Below, one piece after another: positions 21,090 to 34,830 of a stretch of 64,000 nucleotides of DNA. Position 1 is the first letter of the stretch; every line of letters starts with the position of its first letter. The stretch is from Sclerodactyla briareus (Eukaryota > Echinodermata > Holothuroidea > Dendrochirotida > Sclerodactylidae). The translations under genes and the position numbers were made by a program. Under the pieces are notes generated by a model. It saw only the letters and a program-made list of their open reading frames with translations, searched no databases and was not told the DNA's origin. The stretch is taken from assembly GCA_026419785.1 (NCBI GenBank), contig JAODTK010000223.1, positions 248,001-312,000 of the forward strand. The letters run 5' to 3'.

Positions 21090-24000
21090 AAGGAATTTTT
21101 GATTTAAAACAAAAATAACAGCATCAAATGGTTCTTTTTTTCCTTCCCGAAACAGGTAACATATTGTTGCATAATTTTCCTGTCCGTCATGGATAATTTG
21201 CATGCATGTCAACAGCTGCTGTTCAAAAACGTTCAGGAAGAAGAGACTCGCGTCAACTTGTCTTGGGGTGTGCAGGGGGTGGAAAATACTTGCAAGGGGG
21301 CGGCGGGCGGCGGGCGGTCTTTGTCGCCACGCGGAAAAGGCCACCCCAAAAGGAGCCCCCGGAAAATCATGGAAATTGTGATTTCAGGGGCGGCGGAAAC
21401 ACTAAATAGCCCCTGAAATTAGTCCTGATCGACCCGCAAAGGTCTTAGTTTGTAGAACTTTGTATATCACATTGGAAGAACCACGCAAATATTAATTAAA
21501 TTCGGTAATCAAATAAACTTACTGCCGCTCAAATTCCTGGGAAATTCCCCAGTTACGATCTCATTTAGTTGCAATTCCGCTTCGAAAATTAAACACAAAA
21601 CAACAGTGCAGTAACCCGATTCCTTTTTACATCGATACATACAGGAGATAAGAAGATACAATGTACATTAGAGCCTACATAGCAGTACCGCAAAGGATTT
21701 GGTATACGAAATAGGGCCTAATAGTCTGACACACGAAGTTAGACAGACCTGGAAAAACTATAGCGTTGCTGCTAGCATCTAAGATAGACCAATGATCGAC
21801 CGCGAGTGGTCTCATTACTGGATACTGCCAAGGCCCACATACTGTGACCAAAGATACGGCGAGATTAGCCTCGCTGCCAGCGCCCAACAATACTGATACA
21901 AACAATCGATCGCTCCTCTGTGAGGGACTCCCCGGCCTCGAGGCATTGCCGCGGGGGGGGCTTTCGAGCAGTTTAGGGCGGGAACGTAGCATGAGCTGCA
22001 CAAGAGCGCGGTTCGGCTACATAGCCTACAGTTATGAACGTAAACAGTGTATAATCTAGCGGGAAGTAAATTTGCGATTGTCATTGGCGCGCGGAGTGTC
22101 ATGTCATGAAACAAAAGCGGTTCGTATGAGGAGGGAATTAATCAGCATCGCGCGGTTGGTGCTGTCATGAACGAGCGGTCATTATGCAGGTTACTTTGCA
22201 AGTTGAGTCATTGGAAATATAGAAATTATCTTTTATGTATTGTAGGTAATATTATTCGTTGAACCCCTTGCCTAGTAACCCCCCCCCCCTCCCTAACAAA
22301 AATGACAAAATGTGAACATTTACAAAAAAAAAATTGTTTTTTGCTAGAATACTAAATGCTGTCATGATAAAACCTAAAAATGTCATTTTCAATGAAAATT
22401 TGACCTCTGACGTGGTCAGAATCTGCAAGAATGTCATGGACGTAACAGTTAAATTCGTTAAAAATTTGGCTCCATATCTTGAGATAGAGACTTACTTTAA
22501 CATCATGTTTATTCATTGGGAATATGTCCTTTCAAGGAAATAAAATTTCAAATACATATCAAACTATGTCTGGAGGTCTTTGCGGTCTTCAAACTATCCA
22601 GCACCCCCGCCTCCCCCACCACCTAAAAAATGTTAACTTGTTGAGATTTTACAGAATTTTTTGTGTTTGTCCAGGAACTAATGTTCTAGCTGATCTGGAC
22701 TCAGGAATGAAATGTTACTATAACATTGACTATGTGGGGGTCAATGATTCTGCAAAAATGCCACCATGAAGAACAGTAGGCGTTCTTATGAAGTGGCTCT
22801 TATCTTGAGATATAGACAACTTCAACATTCATGTTAATCATTGGGTAATACTGTCCCTCCAAATGGGTAGCCCCGAAATTGAAAAAAAGTAGCCCCTGAA
22901 ATTAGGCGTAAGGAGCCCCCGAAATTTTTCAAAAGTAGCCCGAAAAAAAAAACAACGAAATTGCAGCCCTGGTGTGTGTGTATGTATGTGTGATGTGGTC
23001 CCCCTTTCTCGTTAGCAGCAATTTCTCTTAAACGGAAAGACCGATTGATGAAATTGGATGATAGCTAGAGCTTGGTGTGAACACACTCGTAAATTAGATT
23101 GCTTTGGGGGCCAAAAGTATATTGAACTGTAATGAACTGTAGCGTGCTATGGTGGATTCGGGCTAGCACATAGGTGCAGGATAGAGGTTAGATGAACTAA
23201 TCCATTTCAGCATACAGTGCTATTCAAGTTGTCTATTTGCATAATTTACGGGAAATTCAGCTGTTGGATTTTCACTAAAAGCTATGATATGGTTCTCATC
23301 TGTCCCAAAAAACTTTTCAACCAAGGGATCCGGGTCAATGGAGGCGTCAATTTGTCTAATTTGTTCAATAATTATTGCAAACATCGTAAACTATGTTGGA
23401 TTTCATGAAAACCTGGGGTTGGTGACCTTTGGTCGGAATTATGTATCAGGTTGTGGCCATTTTCATGAAACTGGTGGGTCATGGCTTACCTTTAATCTCC
23501 AACATTTTTCACATAGACTGGAGGTCACTCAGTGGCGTCTTTTTGCATATTTTATCCCAATTTCAAAGTTTGTTCGAATTTTCATGGACTCATGAGGCTT
23601 GAAAGGCATGGTCCTACCTTCAGTCCCCCAAAATTTTAACACTGACTGAGTCACTGGGCGTTATTCAATATGTATAATTTGCTTCATCATCCAAATGTTT
23701 GAGTTGTTGGTACGATGAAATGTATTGAGTGGTTCACTATTGGTCCTGAGAGATTTAAAATGAGAAAATGGAATCAATGGACTGTAGTGAGTAGTGTGCC
23801 TAAGTTGCATAATTTAGGCATTGTAGTACACATCTCCCAAAACCTTATACCTTGGGTGGACATGGGAAAATAATAATCACCTATGATTTTTTTGTTCCTC
23901 ACTATTTGCGTCAATGGATAGTAAGCTGTTTAGTTAAATGATTACCAAATCGGGAAAGCAAACACATGGACATGACTATAATGTTTTTGCAAGTACTGAT

Positions 24001-24610
24001 GGAAGAATCCACTGATCGGGCAACCAGGCAAGACACTGGGGGCGTTCGCCTTGGCATCTCTCTGTTATCATAGTGCAAAAATGTGGCATTTACTGTGTTG
24101 AGTCTTTCGGCGGGCCTTCACACTGGACCCCTGTGATGTCATAGATTCCTCAAATTGATCAAAAAGTATAATTGAATATTCAATTTCAGTAAATGGAAAT
24201 ATCTCAACACACACACTGTCATGACGCAGAATTGTTCCTCGATTTTTGTCAAGGAATCAAGAAGAAAAATAGCTGTAATTTGCGGAGTGGCCCCACAATG
24301 CCAAGTACTTCTGCCTGCAGGTGGTACACGCCTGGCCTGTGAAATAAATCTCATGAAAATACACAAATGATGCACAATATTGCAAAGAGTGCATCCGTTG
24401 TTGAATTAATCCTCTAATCCTCTGCCAGTCTAGTCGTAAGAGCCGAGAAAAACGGCAGGGCTCAAAAACTAAACAGACGGCACGATGGCCATGGCCGTCG
24501 GTGCCCTTACTGAGGACCTAGTGCCATCAAAATCTCCAATACAACCAACACAATCTCACCGGCATTTTAGCCATTTGGCCGTGCCCTTTTGGATTTCTTA
24601 GTTCGAGGCC
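21090..24610. other. Intergenic sequence, no gene recognised
   Basis: Contains a locally CpG-rich stretch at about 21880-22170 (GCCGCGGGG, GGCGCGCGG) that could be a promoter region for NMD3, an idea based only on position and composition. Fragments of a repeat with words like AGCCCCTGAAATTAG occur at 21405 and 22890. A repetitive stretch at 23270-23640 holds several short, similar segments. No exon with plausible splice sites and a known family was found. Confidence 0.5.
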
Positions 24611-24616
24611 CTGACA

Positions 24617-25763
24617 TAGTGAGGAACCGATCTGGGTTTTCTTGCGATCCCGATTCCCGATTGTTTTACAAAAAATGTCGACCGATCCGATATGATCAGA
24701 TCTTCTGTATGTGCTGTATCGTGCACGGTAGCGACCACGGCAAGCCCCTAGGCTCTATGTGTAGCGAGACGCCGGGGGGAAACCCCATTCTAACTTGAAT
24801 GGAACTGTTTGGAACATATCTTTTTGTTGGTGTTGCAAACAAATGACGAATGAAAATATGTAGAACAGTATGACTTTTATTAACAACTTGCACTTGAAAA
24901 CGCAAGACAAACATTGTAAAAACGTAAACTAGCACAGTCGGACTCCGTACCGCCGTGCGAGTGTTGGTACGGCCCAAGCCAGGTATTAACAGACACTTTG
25001 CTACGCTCGTTCATTATTCATACTGCATACGTGTGACTGATATAAGAGGACCAATCGTGATTTGGCTAGTTACGTGAACAGCTGGAATGTTCTTTGCTAA
25101 ACACTGTGCGTGAGTCGCAGTAATACTGTTCTTGAAACGTAGCCCCGCTATTCGGAACTCGCGCGGTCTCCGATTATTTGGGAATTGAACACTTTTTATA
25201 AACTGTGATTATTTGATACCAGGGCTGTGAAAGCAGACAGTGTATCATAACTGGCATGACCGCTGAACCTTGCCCTCTTTCCCATCAAACTAATTTTCTC
25301 CCTGTAATTGTGTTTGTAGGGGCGAATAAATCACAATTTAACTTCCGCACGAAAAATCCTAATTTCTCGAACTGACTTGCAGAGACCTGATTGTGATATG
25401 CTGTGGTGCAACGTGGCGTGCATATGTGTGTAACGAGATCAATGTATTCGAACTCCGCCTTTGCTTCGACCGACTGATTTGTTTACGTAAGGTCAGGCTC
25501 GAGTTCACTCCGCCTGCTGGCCTCAGAGATTACAGAAATAACTGAATTAGTGGGGTGAAGTTATTTTGCTTCTCAGTGACTCAATGATTTGATAAGCTCT
25601 TTCAGAAACAGCCGTAATCTGATTTTCTACTCCTAACTCACAAACTGCAGATCGGATAGGCGAATCGGTCACTAGGAACTTTGTTCCCATCTTCCCGATT
25701 CCGATCCGATATGGTGAAAATCGTCCCGTTCCGATCTTCAAGATCGGCTCGGTTCCTACACTA
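24617..25763. mobile_element. 1.15-kb TIR element (TAGTGTAGGAACCGA ends)
   Basis: Left end TAGTGAGGAACCGATC and right end GGTTCCTACACTA are inverse copies apart from one base. Flanks CCCTGACA and CCTGACCT share CCTGAC, a plausible 8-bp hAT-type duplication. Both sub-ends hold CGATCCGATATG-like words, in opposite orientation. ORF fragments inside were not assignable to a transposase. Confidence 0.65.
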
Positions 25764-25769
25764 CCTGAC

Positions 25770-28700
25770 CTGTGACAGGACTCATATGAGGTAGCAATAT
25801 CGAGTATGCCCAAGAAGTTCCAATCTGGCTGAGTAACTATCCTTCTAGGTCATTATACCCTTACAGTTTTCAGTAACTTCCTTGTATACAGTATAGCTAG
25901 CTAACATAACTTTGACTTATGAGTGCCTGTGTAGGCTATGTACACTGCTACTGCTAGTGCTAGGAAGGGCTAATGTTTGTCCAACCTATACTAAATAATA
26001 TCGACGAAGCGCCCAGGCCGATTCCTGCGTCTGACAATAGTTACAAAAGTCAATCATGACAACATTTGTCATTACTTTTCCTCTCCTCTTCTGCTCCAAC
26101 GCTCTCTTCCATATACTCCATATTTAGCCTGAATTTTAAGCAAGAGACGATTTGTCACTCAACACCAACCACACGTTGTATCCAATTGCCATGAGTGATT
26201 AATTTAGTTCTGTTAATCCTTTGTACCAGTGAAACAATTTAAACTTAGAAACAATAATGAGTCCATCATGAAAACTACTTAAATATACTCCAAATTATAG
26301 CTCCCGAAAATCACTACATAAATAATAAGAAAAGAAAGAGTAGCTTATCACTTTTCGAAATATGAAAGTTATGGCTGAAGTATGACTGGCAGTTCCCTAG
26401 ACGATCACTGATTGCGCAATTCGATCCAATAGTTACCACAGAAGGGCATTCAATAATCGCTGGAGTCATTTCCATGAAGTCGTTATTACTGGAAGTCCGG
26501 TGTTTCCCTAAGCCCCACGCACTGTACTTAAAAAAAAAAAAAACAGCGCATCCGTAAACGTCATTGTAGCTGCGGCAAATCGGCCGTAGTTTAGGATCGG
26601 TCGAACTGATTAAGGACCGTTTTTTTTATCCTAACAATGAAAGGTTTCCGACCTGGGATTCTCATTTCTATATATTATTCCTGGCATTGTCTGACTCCAT
26701 ATCTTTGCCAATCCCATATCGCAGAAATTGCCAAGCGGGCCTCCCAGAACATTGATTTCCCCTTTTCGCTCTCGGAAATACATCGGCCTGTGCATCTGTT
26801 GCGCTCTATCAAGCACAATTCCCCCCAGTCGGAGTGATGTTCCCACGTTCAGAATTAGCAGCGCGGCTGCGGGCTTGAGTAAGACAGTCACACATTCTAT
26901 GTTCGAAAACATTAGATGCTTAAAATTGAAACACAAGTACAAGAATAATTTCAATTAAGTTAATATTTAGCTCGAGTTCACTAATATAGCTATGTAGACC
27001 ATATCTGTAAATCGATTTCCTGGTAGGCGTCAGGGATCGGCCTCAAGTTCCTGAAAACTGGAAGAACTGCTCGATTGCGCAATATTTTTAACGTTCGTAT
27101 TTGGCGGAGAAATCCTAACCTCGTGGAATTCGATTAAATATAGCATTTCAGTGTATTGATCAGTGTGTTCCCTATATGACCCTCTGGACTCTGGCTTACA
27201 GGGGTGAACTAAAGTTCACGTTATCGGTACTGCGTTACTGGAGATATTCATCCATGACCACCTCTGAAGCATTATGTAATCAATGAGCACACCCTATGCT
27301 ATCGTCCAAAAGTTATCAAAACCAACCTTTGACCCCTTGTAAATTGGAGACTAGGTGTCATATTGAAGCGGAGTTGGTTTCATCTATGTAGGACTTGACC
27401 TTTGACCTAGTCCTCATAGATGTTGTTTGAATCCACTGAACCAGAAAATCCATGAAAATTTTAGCTTTTCATGCCCTCGAATTGCCGAACGCCGGCACTT
27501 GCCAGGCTCGATAGCACCCATCTACTTGTGTTATTTTAGTGTAAAACAGACAAAAAAGATTGTCATATTGTGCTATAGGTGCAATCACACATGGTATCTT
27601 TCATTACATTTCCTACTCTGTCTTTGTTTGCGTGAGTGGAATCCCTAGGTCTACCGAACGGTCCCTGGGGGATCGAGAAAAGCCAAGGGCGTACGTGACC
27701 ATTCCAATTTGGGGGCCGAAAAGTTTTGCCTGGAATTTACCAGTCAGTCATCAGAAACTACCAGCGCGCGCGAAGCGCGCGGAAGATTTTCGCATGTTTT
27801 CCGGGCATTCTATCGAAAATTCGGTCAAGTCAGAAATGTCGAATGGGGCAGTCTGCCTCCCCAAGCTCCTAAAATTATTTGAGTGAACAAAATGATTCGA
27901 AGCATTACATCGCATATTACAACGCCTTGAATTCTGAACATTTAATGCACTTTCATCTTTCGATTTGAAATTCGGGAACTCATTAATGTAACATGGGTAA
28001 TCCTCCGCCTTCGGCCGCCAGTGCATGGGCGGCGATCACGGGGAGGACGGGGTACGTTACATGTCCCCCCTCCAAATTATCTGGTGGGGGGGGGGGGGTC
28101 ATATTATCAAATATCTCTCCCCTTCCCCAATATTTTTGCGGACTGGCGAAAAAATCCTATAATCATATGTACAGGAGCCATAACACAAAAGTCTAACTCA
28201 TATTTCTTATTAGATTGCCTTAAGTTTTATGTGAGGAAGGCCGAAACGCATATAAAAAACCGCGCTGCGCGCGCTTTATCATATCTTTTCCGTTAATATT
28301 TAATTACAGTAGGCCCATGTGTACAAAACTTTGTCAGATTCTGGCAAATATGGATTTTCTTCATACTTGTCATCTTTCAAGTGTGATGAACATATAGGTC
28401 GGCCAAGAGGATAATTTGGTTTAGGATTCATGTTGCACCGTACCCCCCTCCCCAGTACAACAATGCCGGAATCCAACTGCCATTTCTTAACACTGCACAC
28501 CACTGGCGTAGCCAGGAATTTGATGGGGTGGCCATTGGATGACTATCTAGCGGAGCGCCACCATAGGTTGGCGCGGAGCGTACTAGAATTTTTTTGCTTC
28601 ACAACTGCCCAAGATTGCAGGAGGAACCGGCACTTTCCGCGGCATTTTCGGGCAGTGTTAACGGCATAAACAAAAATTCTAAATGTGAGATATAAGAAAA

Positions 28701-31340
28701 AAAGTAATGTAAACTGACAAATTGCAAAAATTCATCAGAACATTAAAGTGGTCAGCATCAGGCCCATAGCCATAGGGTCAGTCGATCCCCCCAGCTGGCT
28801 GAAAGTCCACAATTTGGCCATTAAAATTCAAGATTATTAAAATCAGCCTCAGAATCCACTAAAACGCACCATTTAACATCTTTATTTCAACAATTTCCGG
28901 AGGAGCATTCCGTCAGACGTATTAGGAGGGCTGGCGCTGGGTCACCATCTAGTGTTACACTGGAACCGGTGAGCAGGATTAGTTGATTGTTATGGGTGGC
29001 AGCCCGAGACCTTGAAATTCGATCCCTCGAAATCCCAACTCCGTGCCTGAGGGGGGGGGGGGGTAGTCCCGTGCATGATCAATGCTCCGCGCCAAGTAGT
29101 TGAGTTCATGGGTTACCACTGTGGGTAGGGCACCAATCGGACTTTGTGGCTGGGTTGTGCAGCCTTTTGTTAGGCTGGAGACTAGGTAACTAGACTGCAG
29201 TTCTGCTCTGAAGAGCTTCATCATTGGTATGCCTTTTGGTGGCGGGGGTGTCTCATGTGTTGAATAACTTGTGATTGTTATTCTACATTGCAGCGATTAT
29301 CATTCTTGAGTTTGAGAGTAGTCATCAACCTCTATTCCTCGGAGGCTGGCTCAGCTGGGAATCTGATTTAACTAGTAATCTCTGAGATTCCTTCCCTTTT
29401 AATAAGCCATAGAGGGCGCCTCGTGGAATATTTGGATAATTCCTGGTGGCCACTCATGAGGTGCCAGTGCTTGTTCAATGCTTTCTTCAATTCGCTTGTT
29501 TTTATTGTGGGTGTGTATGTTCTCTGAACACCAATGTTTGTTCCCGGGTTACGTCCCGTCGGTTGCGGGCGGTCTGGGTCGTGGTCCCGTGCCCAGCTCA
29601 ATTGCACTTCGAGGCAGAAGACGGCAACATCCTCTTTATTGACGACCTTGGGATGTTGCTTACCGCCATCCAATGACCCCAAGAGATGCCGTTTCCTGCA
29701 ATCTGGCGGTCCCTGTAAAAAACGAAAAATTCCCTTATACGCTCGCGCCAACCAATGGTGGCGCTCCGCTTAGATGATACTACCATCATATGCCCCCCAC
29801 CCCAATATTGAACAGAGATCGCCGCCCCTGCCCCAGTGGCCATAACAGGGCGAACAGGCTGACGATTCTTGTGTGGTTATTCTCCCTTCTACTCCGTCAA
29901 TTTGCTCAGAAGTGTGGATTGTATGTGTGATTTTTTGTTTAAGTCAAACTGAGAACGCTCCGTCGAATTGGAAATTGTCACGTGACTGCGAAATCGAAGG
30001 GTGAATGCTTGTTCGAATGGTACTATAGAAGAGGTACAATAACTTGGTTGCCTGCGTGGCTGCGGCTGGTGGTCAAAAATTCTTGGTCTTATCAATCTCG
30101 GTGCTGTATGGTCTCCTAGTCGGAAAGTGTTACCTATCTTTCTATTCTGTTATAAATTATTGACATAAAGAGGAATATTTGTCTTAACCATTTTCAGATT
30201 TTGATATCCACTCGAAGCGTAACAAAACTGTGATCCCAAATCGGCATGTGCCTATTTATAGCTGCTGGTGAGCACCTACATCATCATGGTCCTCTTCGCG
30301 TCTCTTCGGCCCGTTCGTTCGTTCGGTTCCGTTCGCCATTATGTTTCGTCACGTTCCATGATCGTAACTTCTGAAGAACCGTCAACATGCGATCTTGGTT
30401 TGAAACTTGGTGAATGGATAAGCTTGCCACTGGCTTATGCTTGTAACATTTTTTGTTTGCATAAATGATGAAATTTTAATTTTAAGTTAATTACCCCCCA
30501 ATTTTCCTAACCCACAGTCCTTCCCATTGAACTCTCTGATGAGATTGTGGTTACTTAACTCCCTGGAGCTGCAGGGCTGGTTGCAGGTAGAGGCGGGCGG
30601 ACTGTTTCAATTTTGTCTGTCAGCACTGAAGTGGCGTAATAAGGCAATGGGGATAACAGTCATTCTGTGGAAGATATGTCCCCCCTTCTCATGATGTGGT
30701 GGCTTGCCTTTTTCCTTGGGATCCAGCGTGGTTTTTTCACTGTTCACTGCTAAAGGCCTAGGAGTTGTGCTGGGTACACATAAAATTTTGTGGGGCACAT
30801 ATAGCTAATATACAGCCCTAGGAATGAGTTAGTTGGGTACTTGTGCTGGCCTGATAGCAATATTAGGCTATCTGGGTAGAAACATTTTCCAAGCCATTCC
30901 ACAATGTTATGACAGTAATCAACAAAAAGTCTGGTCAATTAAATGTGAACAAACAATAAATGTTGGATTGTGAAGAACATGCAGTGTAATTCGCCACAGA
31001 AATTTTGCCGTCCGCAGCTAACAAGACGTTTCGACTTGCGGCTTGTTTTTTTGGCCAAATTTGTTTGACGAACCATGCAGGTGGTGAAGTGATGTCAGAG
31101 CTTTGTTTCATCGGAACTGGCATGAAAAGGAGGAGGGTGGGCCTCGAAATCGATGTTGCAATTGGGAAAGAATAACTTCAGAGGTAGCATCACTTGCCAG
31201 TGACCCATCAGGTTTTGTTAACGGGGAGCCCAATTCAGTACAAAAGTTCTGAGACACAGATTTGGCAAGTGACCAAAAAGAACGACCACCAGCGGGGGCA
31301 GGCTGACAATTGTTTGGCCAACGTGAGCTGAATGAGTTTT
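25770..31340. other. Intergenic sequence, repeat fragments only
   Basis: No gene recognised. Notable pieces are a 14-base A run near 26529, CGCGCGCGAAGCGCGCGG at 27764-27781 with related CGCGCTGCGCGCGC at 28261, CACTGGCGTAGCCAGG at about 28501 (a hAT-like end of an unclosed element), G runs at 28087 and 29051, and TTCG-rich sequence at 30310-30335. Confidence 0.5.
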
Positions 31341-31349
31341 TAGCTCAAT

Positions 31350-31722
31350 CAATAAGCCAGTTCGAGGTTACAGTTATTAAGATGATAATGATATTGTGTC
31401 AAAGGTCATAGGGAACGCCAGCATTTGTTCGTTTGAACGTAAATTATCAGAACAATCTTTTTCGTGAAACTCCCCTGCCGAAATTACAAAACCTGCTAAC
31501 ACCAACACTACACAGATTTCCCCCCATACTCCCATCACAATAACATCCGAAAACATGGGATGACTTGTTGCGTTCATCAATAGTGGTGACAGTTCGAAAA
31601 TAGGCCGTGACGATATTGTTATGGGGGGGGGGGGGATCTGACCGAATCTTGTCTATTCCCCCCAACCTGTTAGGCCGTTCTGTGGTGAGCGTGCGCACTT
31701 AGAACTACGAACTGGCTTATTG
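31350..31722. mobile_element. 373-bp MITE with 15-bp perfect TIRs
   Basis: Left end CAATAAGCCAGTTCG and right end CGAACTGGCTTATTG are perfect inverse copies. A second, partial copy lies inverted at 1640-1952. Internal words include CAAAGGTCATAGGGAACG. No target duplication was obvious. No coding sequence. Confidence 0.8.
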
Positions 31723-32269
31723 TCTCGGAGCAGGTATTTCTGGCAGTAGCATAGCGAGACGGGAGTGGGTGAGGTAAGAGGTTCCTCGTGATTGGGGACG
31801 TAAATTGGCGATCCCGGGAGCTGGGTTGGGATTGGTAATGCACCACTGTCTCGATATCTTATAACTATTCTAGAAGAGAAGGCGAGTTATCGCCGTGCTT
31901 ATCCACGGTCGATCTGAGGAATCAGAGGAAGGGGATTTTCTAGATGGCGGACATTAGAATCTAAAAGTAATGGGATTGATGTAGCTAGCCAGCCGATAGG
32001 TGTTTTATATAAGGCTTACACATGCACACAATACTACTATTCATTTTAATGAAGCTCATGCCAGGTTAATAAACATAGAACCATTTGGCTGTAGCCAACT
32101 GCACAAATGTACCAAGACGAAGTTAAAATGTTGTGATAAATGTTCAAGAAATCATGAGGCTGAGGAGGCCGTTTCAAACAATGGCCTATTGTGCCCCTTT
32201 ACTACTTTTGATCATGCATGCACTCCCAAGAATCTTAGCCTCTCAATCAATATTTAGGGCCACCATGAC

Positions 32270-32753
32270 ACTGGGCCTTGGGTCCTAATCCCTGGGCACC
32301 TGAGGGTATGGCTATAGATCATCATTATGACTGACCATCATCAATTTGCAACAGAATTTGTTGGCGATTTTGCAGTATTTCATATATTTGGGCTGAGGCC
32401 CAAATGGACCCAGATTCCCAAGCACGCCCGATGGCCTTCTACCCCAGGACCATTACAGTAACTTTGAAGAACTCTATTGAATCTTGTTGGAAGAGATGCA
32501 TTTAAGTACCCTTGTGTGAAATTTCATAAAATGGGCATTTGACCTTGACCTCCACCAGGTCCAACATGTCCAATGGGTCAATGACATTGGGCCAAGTTGA
32601 GCCCAACATTCATTGACGAATGACTGTTTGGGAGCCAAAAACGCAATTGGTTGCACAATTTGCATAGATAGAGTAAATAGATAGATAGATAGCTAGATAG
32701 ATAGTGTGACAAGCAGATTCCAATAACTCAACCAGCTGGCTGGTTTGAGCTAA
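32270..32753 (+). repeat. Palindrome-ended repeat with GATA tract, copy 1
   Basis: Shares words with 34050-34810 and 49120-49705: CATCATTATGACTGA, TGACCTTGACCT, then (GATA)n at 32678-32703 and a terminal palindrome CAACCAGCTGGCTGGTTTGAG (32724-32753 overall). Confidence 0.75.
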
Positions 32754-34049
32754 AAATTGCAGGTTTTGACATAGAATCTGATTTTTTTTCTAACTCAAAT
32801 GATGCTGTTTTTTCGATCTTAGAAACTGCCTACCATGATAAACAGGGAAGGAATGCCAATATGTAGGTAAGCATAATAACCGCACGTCCCATAGGTAGCT
32901 TCTAGGACACGCTGGACCTTTCCTTTCCTGCTCGCTATCTTACTCATATGAATTATACTCGGCAACCCAAATGCCCCGAACCTCCTGGAATTTGTAAGCT
33001 GTAACATCAAGGCGTTAAAATACTAGTAGTTAATATAGATAATAATAACCACAGTCAAGATCATCTGATTTCACTCTAGAGAACAGCATTTGGCATATGC
33101 CTATTTGCATGAAAGTCCCAAAATGACCTGAACTGCACCAGTGTCACTGTGCTCACTATGCATTGTCCAGAGGTCAGGGACAAATCTTCAGGAATGTAAC
33201 AATAAATTATACATACTGAAATACATTATGAATGAAGTTGACTGTTCCGATTCTGAACGTGAGGCCTATAATATGCGAGAATACCACTAGCTTACTAGGC
33301 CTTAGTGACGCCTAATTGCTACTGAACGCCTCTTTGAACATAGGACAATATCAGGAACTGTAACAGGAGTTAATACTGGCACAAGGTAAAACAGTCGGTC
33401 ACCTGTAACATGATTCTGTTTTGTTTAATATGGAAGATGGATACTGAGCAACTATGGGTTACAGTATGATAGTAGGCCTAATGTACTACTATTTTGTCAC
33501 CTAACACAGATAGGAAAAAGAAAAACATGATTCCTACAGATTTCAATCATTGAAAAGTAGTAAACCTTAGACTCATTTCTTCCTCCCTTGCCATATTCAG
33601 CGAGGCATTCAATATTATTTATAGTTCTTTATTTGGACAGATCGTTGTCTAAACCCTACTGTACTTAATCAGTGAGATCGGAAACAGTAGTGTGCAGGTG
33701 CCTTATAGCTAGCTAGCTGTAGCAGGTAATGTACACCTATTACAGCTACAGTAATGTGAGAGCTGGGTTGAGAGCAAAGTGAGCACTTGACCACTTGACC
33801 CAGACAGTAGGGGGAATTCTATTTCCAGTGAGATGAGGGGGGGGGGGGGTTGGGGGTTTTTTTTTTTTGTTTTTTTAGTGTTCCCAACCACATTCTAAAA
33901 AAATAGAACTAACAGCTAATGTATAGGAGAACTATATGAATCACAGCAATTCTATCTGAAATGCATTAAAAAAAGGGCCCAAAGCCCCCGAACAACGACC
34001 ACCCCCCCTCTACCTAAGGTCCATACATGCAACATGCAAAAAAAAATTG

Positions 34050-34810
34050 AAAGCTGTGGGAAGAGATGCCTTTCAGAAAACATCGTGTGGAATTCATAAA
34101 ATGGGCCATCGGCCCCAAGTGGGACATTGGACCGACAATTCCTGAACCAACCGAAGCGTTTGGCTGCTAGACCATCATATGACCAAACATCAGAACTGTG
34201 CACCAAAAATTCGTGAGGAGAACAAGATTTTACAGTATTTCATACAATGGGACCTACAGCCAAAGTGGGCCCCTAGGCTGAAATTCTGAACACACAATGG
34301 CCCTTACCCAAGGGACCATTACATGTAGCTTTGAAGATAGTTGATTGAAGCTTGTAGGAGGAGAGCATTTTTCAAGTTACCATTGGGTGAAATTCCATAA
34401 ATGGGGCCTAGGGGCCAAATGGACCTTGGATAAACAAATCCTGAACACCCAAAGGAACGGCGGTTAGACCATCATTATGACTGAACCACAGCAATGTGCA
34501 CCGAAATTTGTGGGAGAAGAGCGTTTTGCAGTTTTCCACTATTGGCCCATTGTGCCCCTTTCATGCCATTTTGACCTTGACCTTTAGGTGGTCAACGATG
34601 AACCCTCAGTCAATAAAGCATTGTGACCAAGTCTGGTGGAGATTAATCAAAGCACAAATATTTGGTGGCCACAAACAAAAGTTTACAGGACTGGCTAGAA
34701 GGAGGATAGATAGAGATAGATAGATAGATAGCTAGATAGATAGGTAGATAGATAGAGAGAATTACATGGGCATCAACACAATAGCTCAACCAGCATAGCG
34801 GTTTGAGCGA
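34050..34810 (+). repeat. Palindrome-ended repeat with GATA tract, copy 2
   Basis: Same organisation as copy 1: several TGGACCTTGGA-like segments, ATCATTATGACTGAACCACAG, a GATA tract at 34707-34756 and a terminal palindrome AGCTCAACCAGCATAGCGG at 34783-34801. It directly precedes the GTCTCGCCTG element starting at 34831. Confidence 0.75.
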
Positions 34811-34830
34811 ACAAGTCGACCGCAACCAGT

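Noticed and set aside
21815..22114. Minus-strand ORF of 99 codons in a CpG-rich patch, considered as the NMD3 first exon
   Set aside because: No similarity to the NMD3 N-terminus and no donor fitting the phase of 17475. Kept only as a possible promoter region.
25547..25813. Minus-strand ORF of 88 codons
   Set aside because: It spans the right end of the TIR element, so it mixes element and flank.
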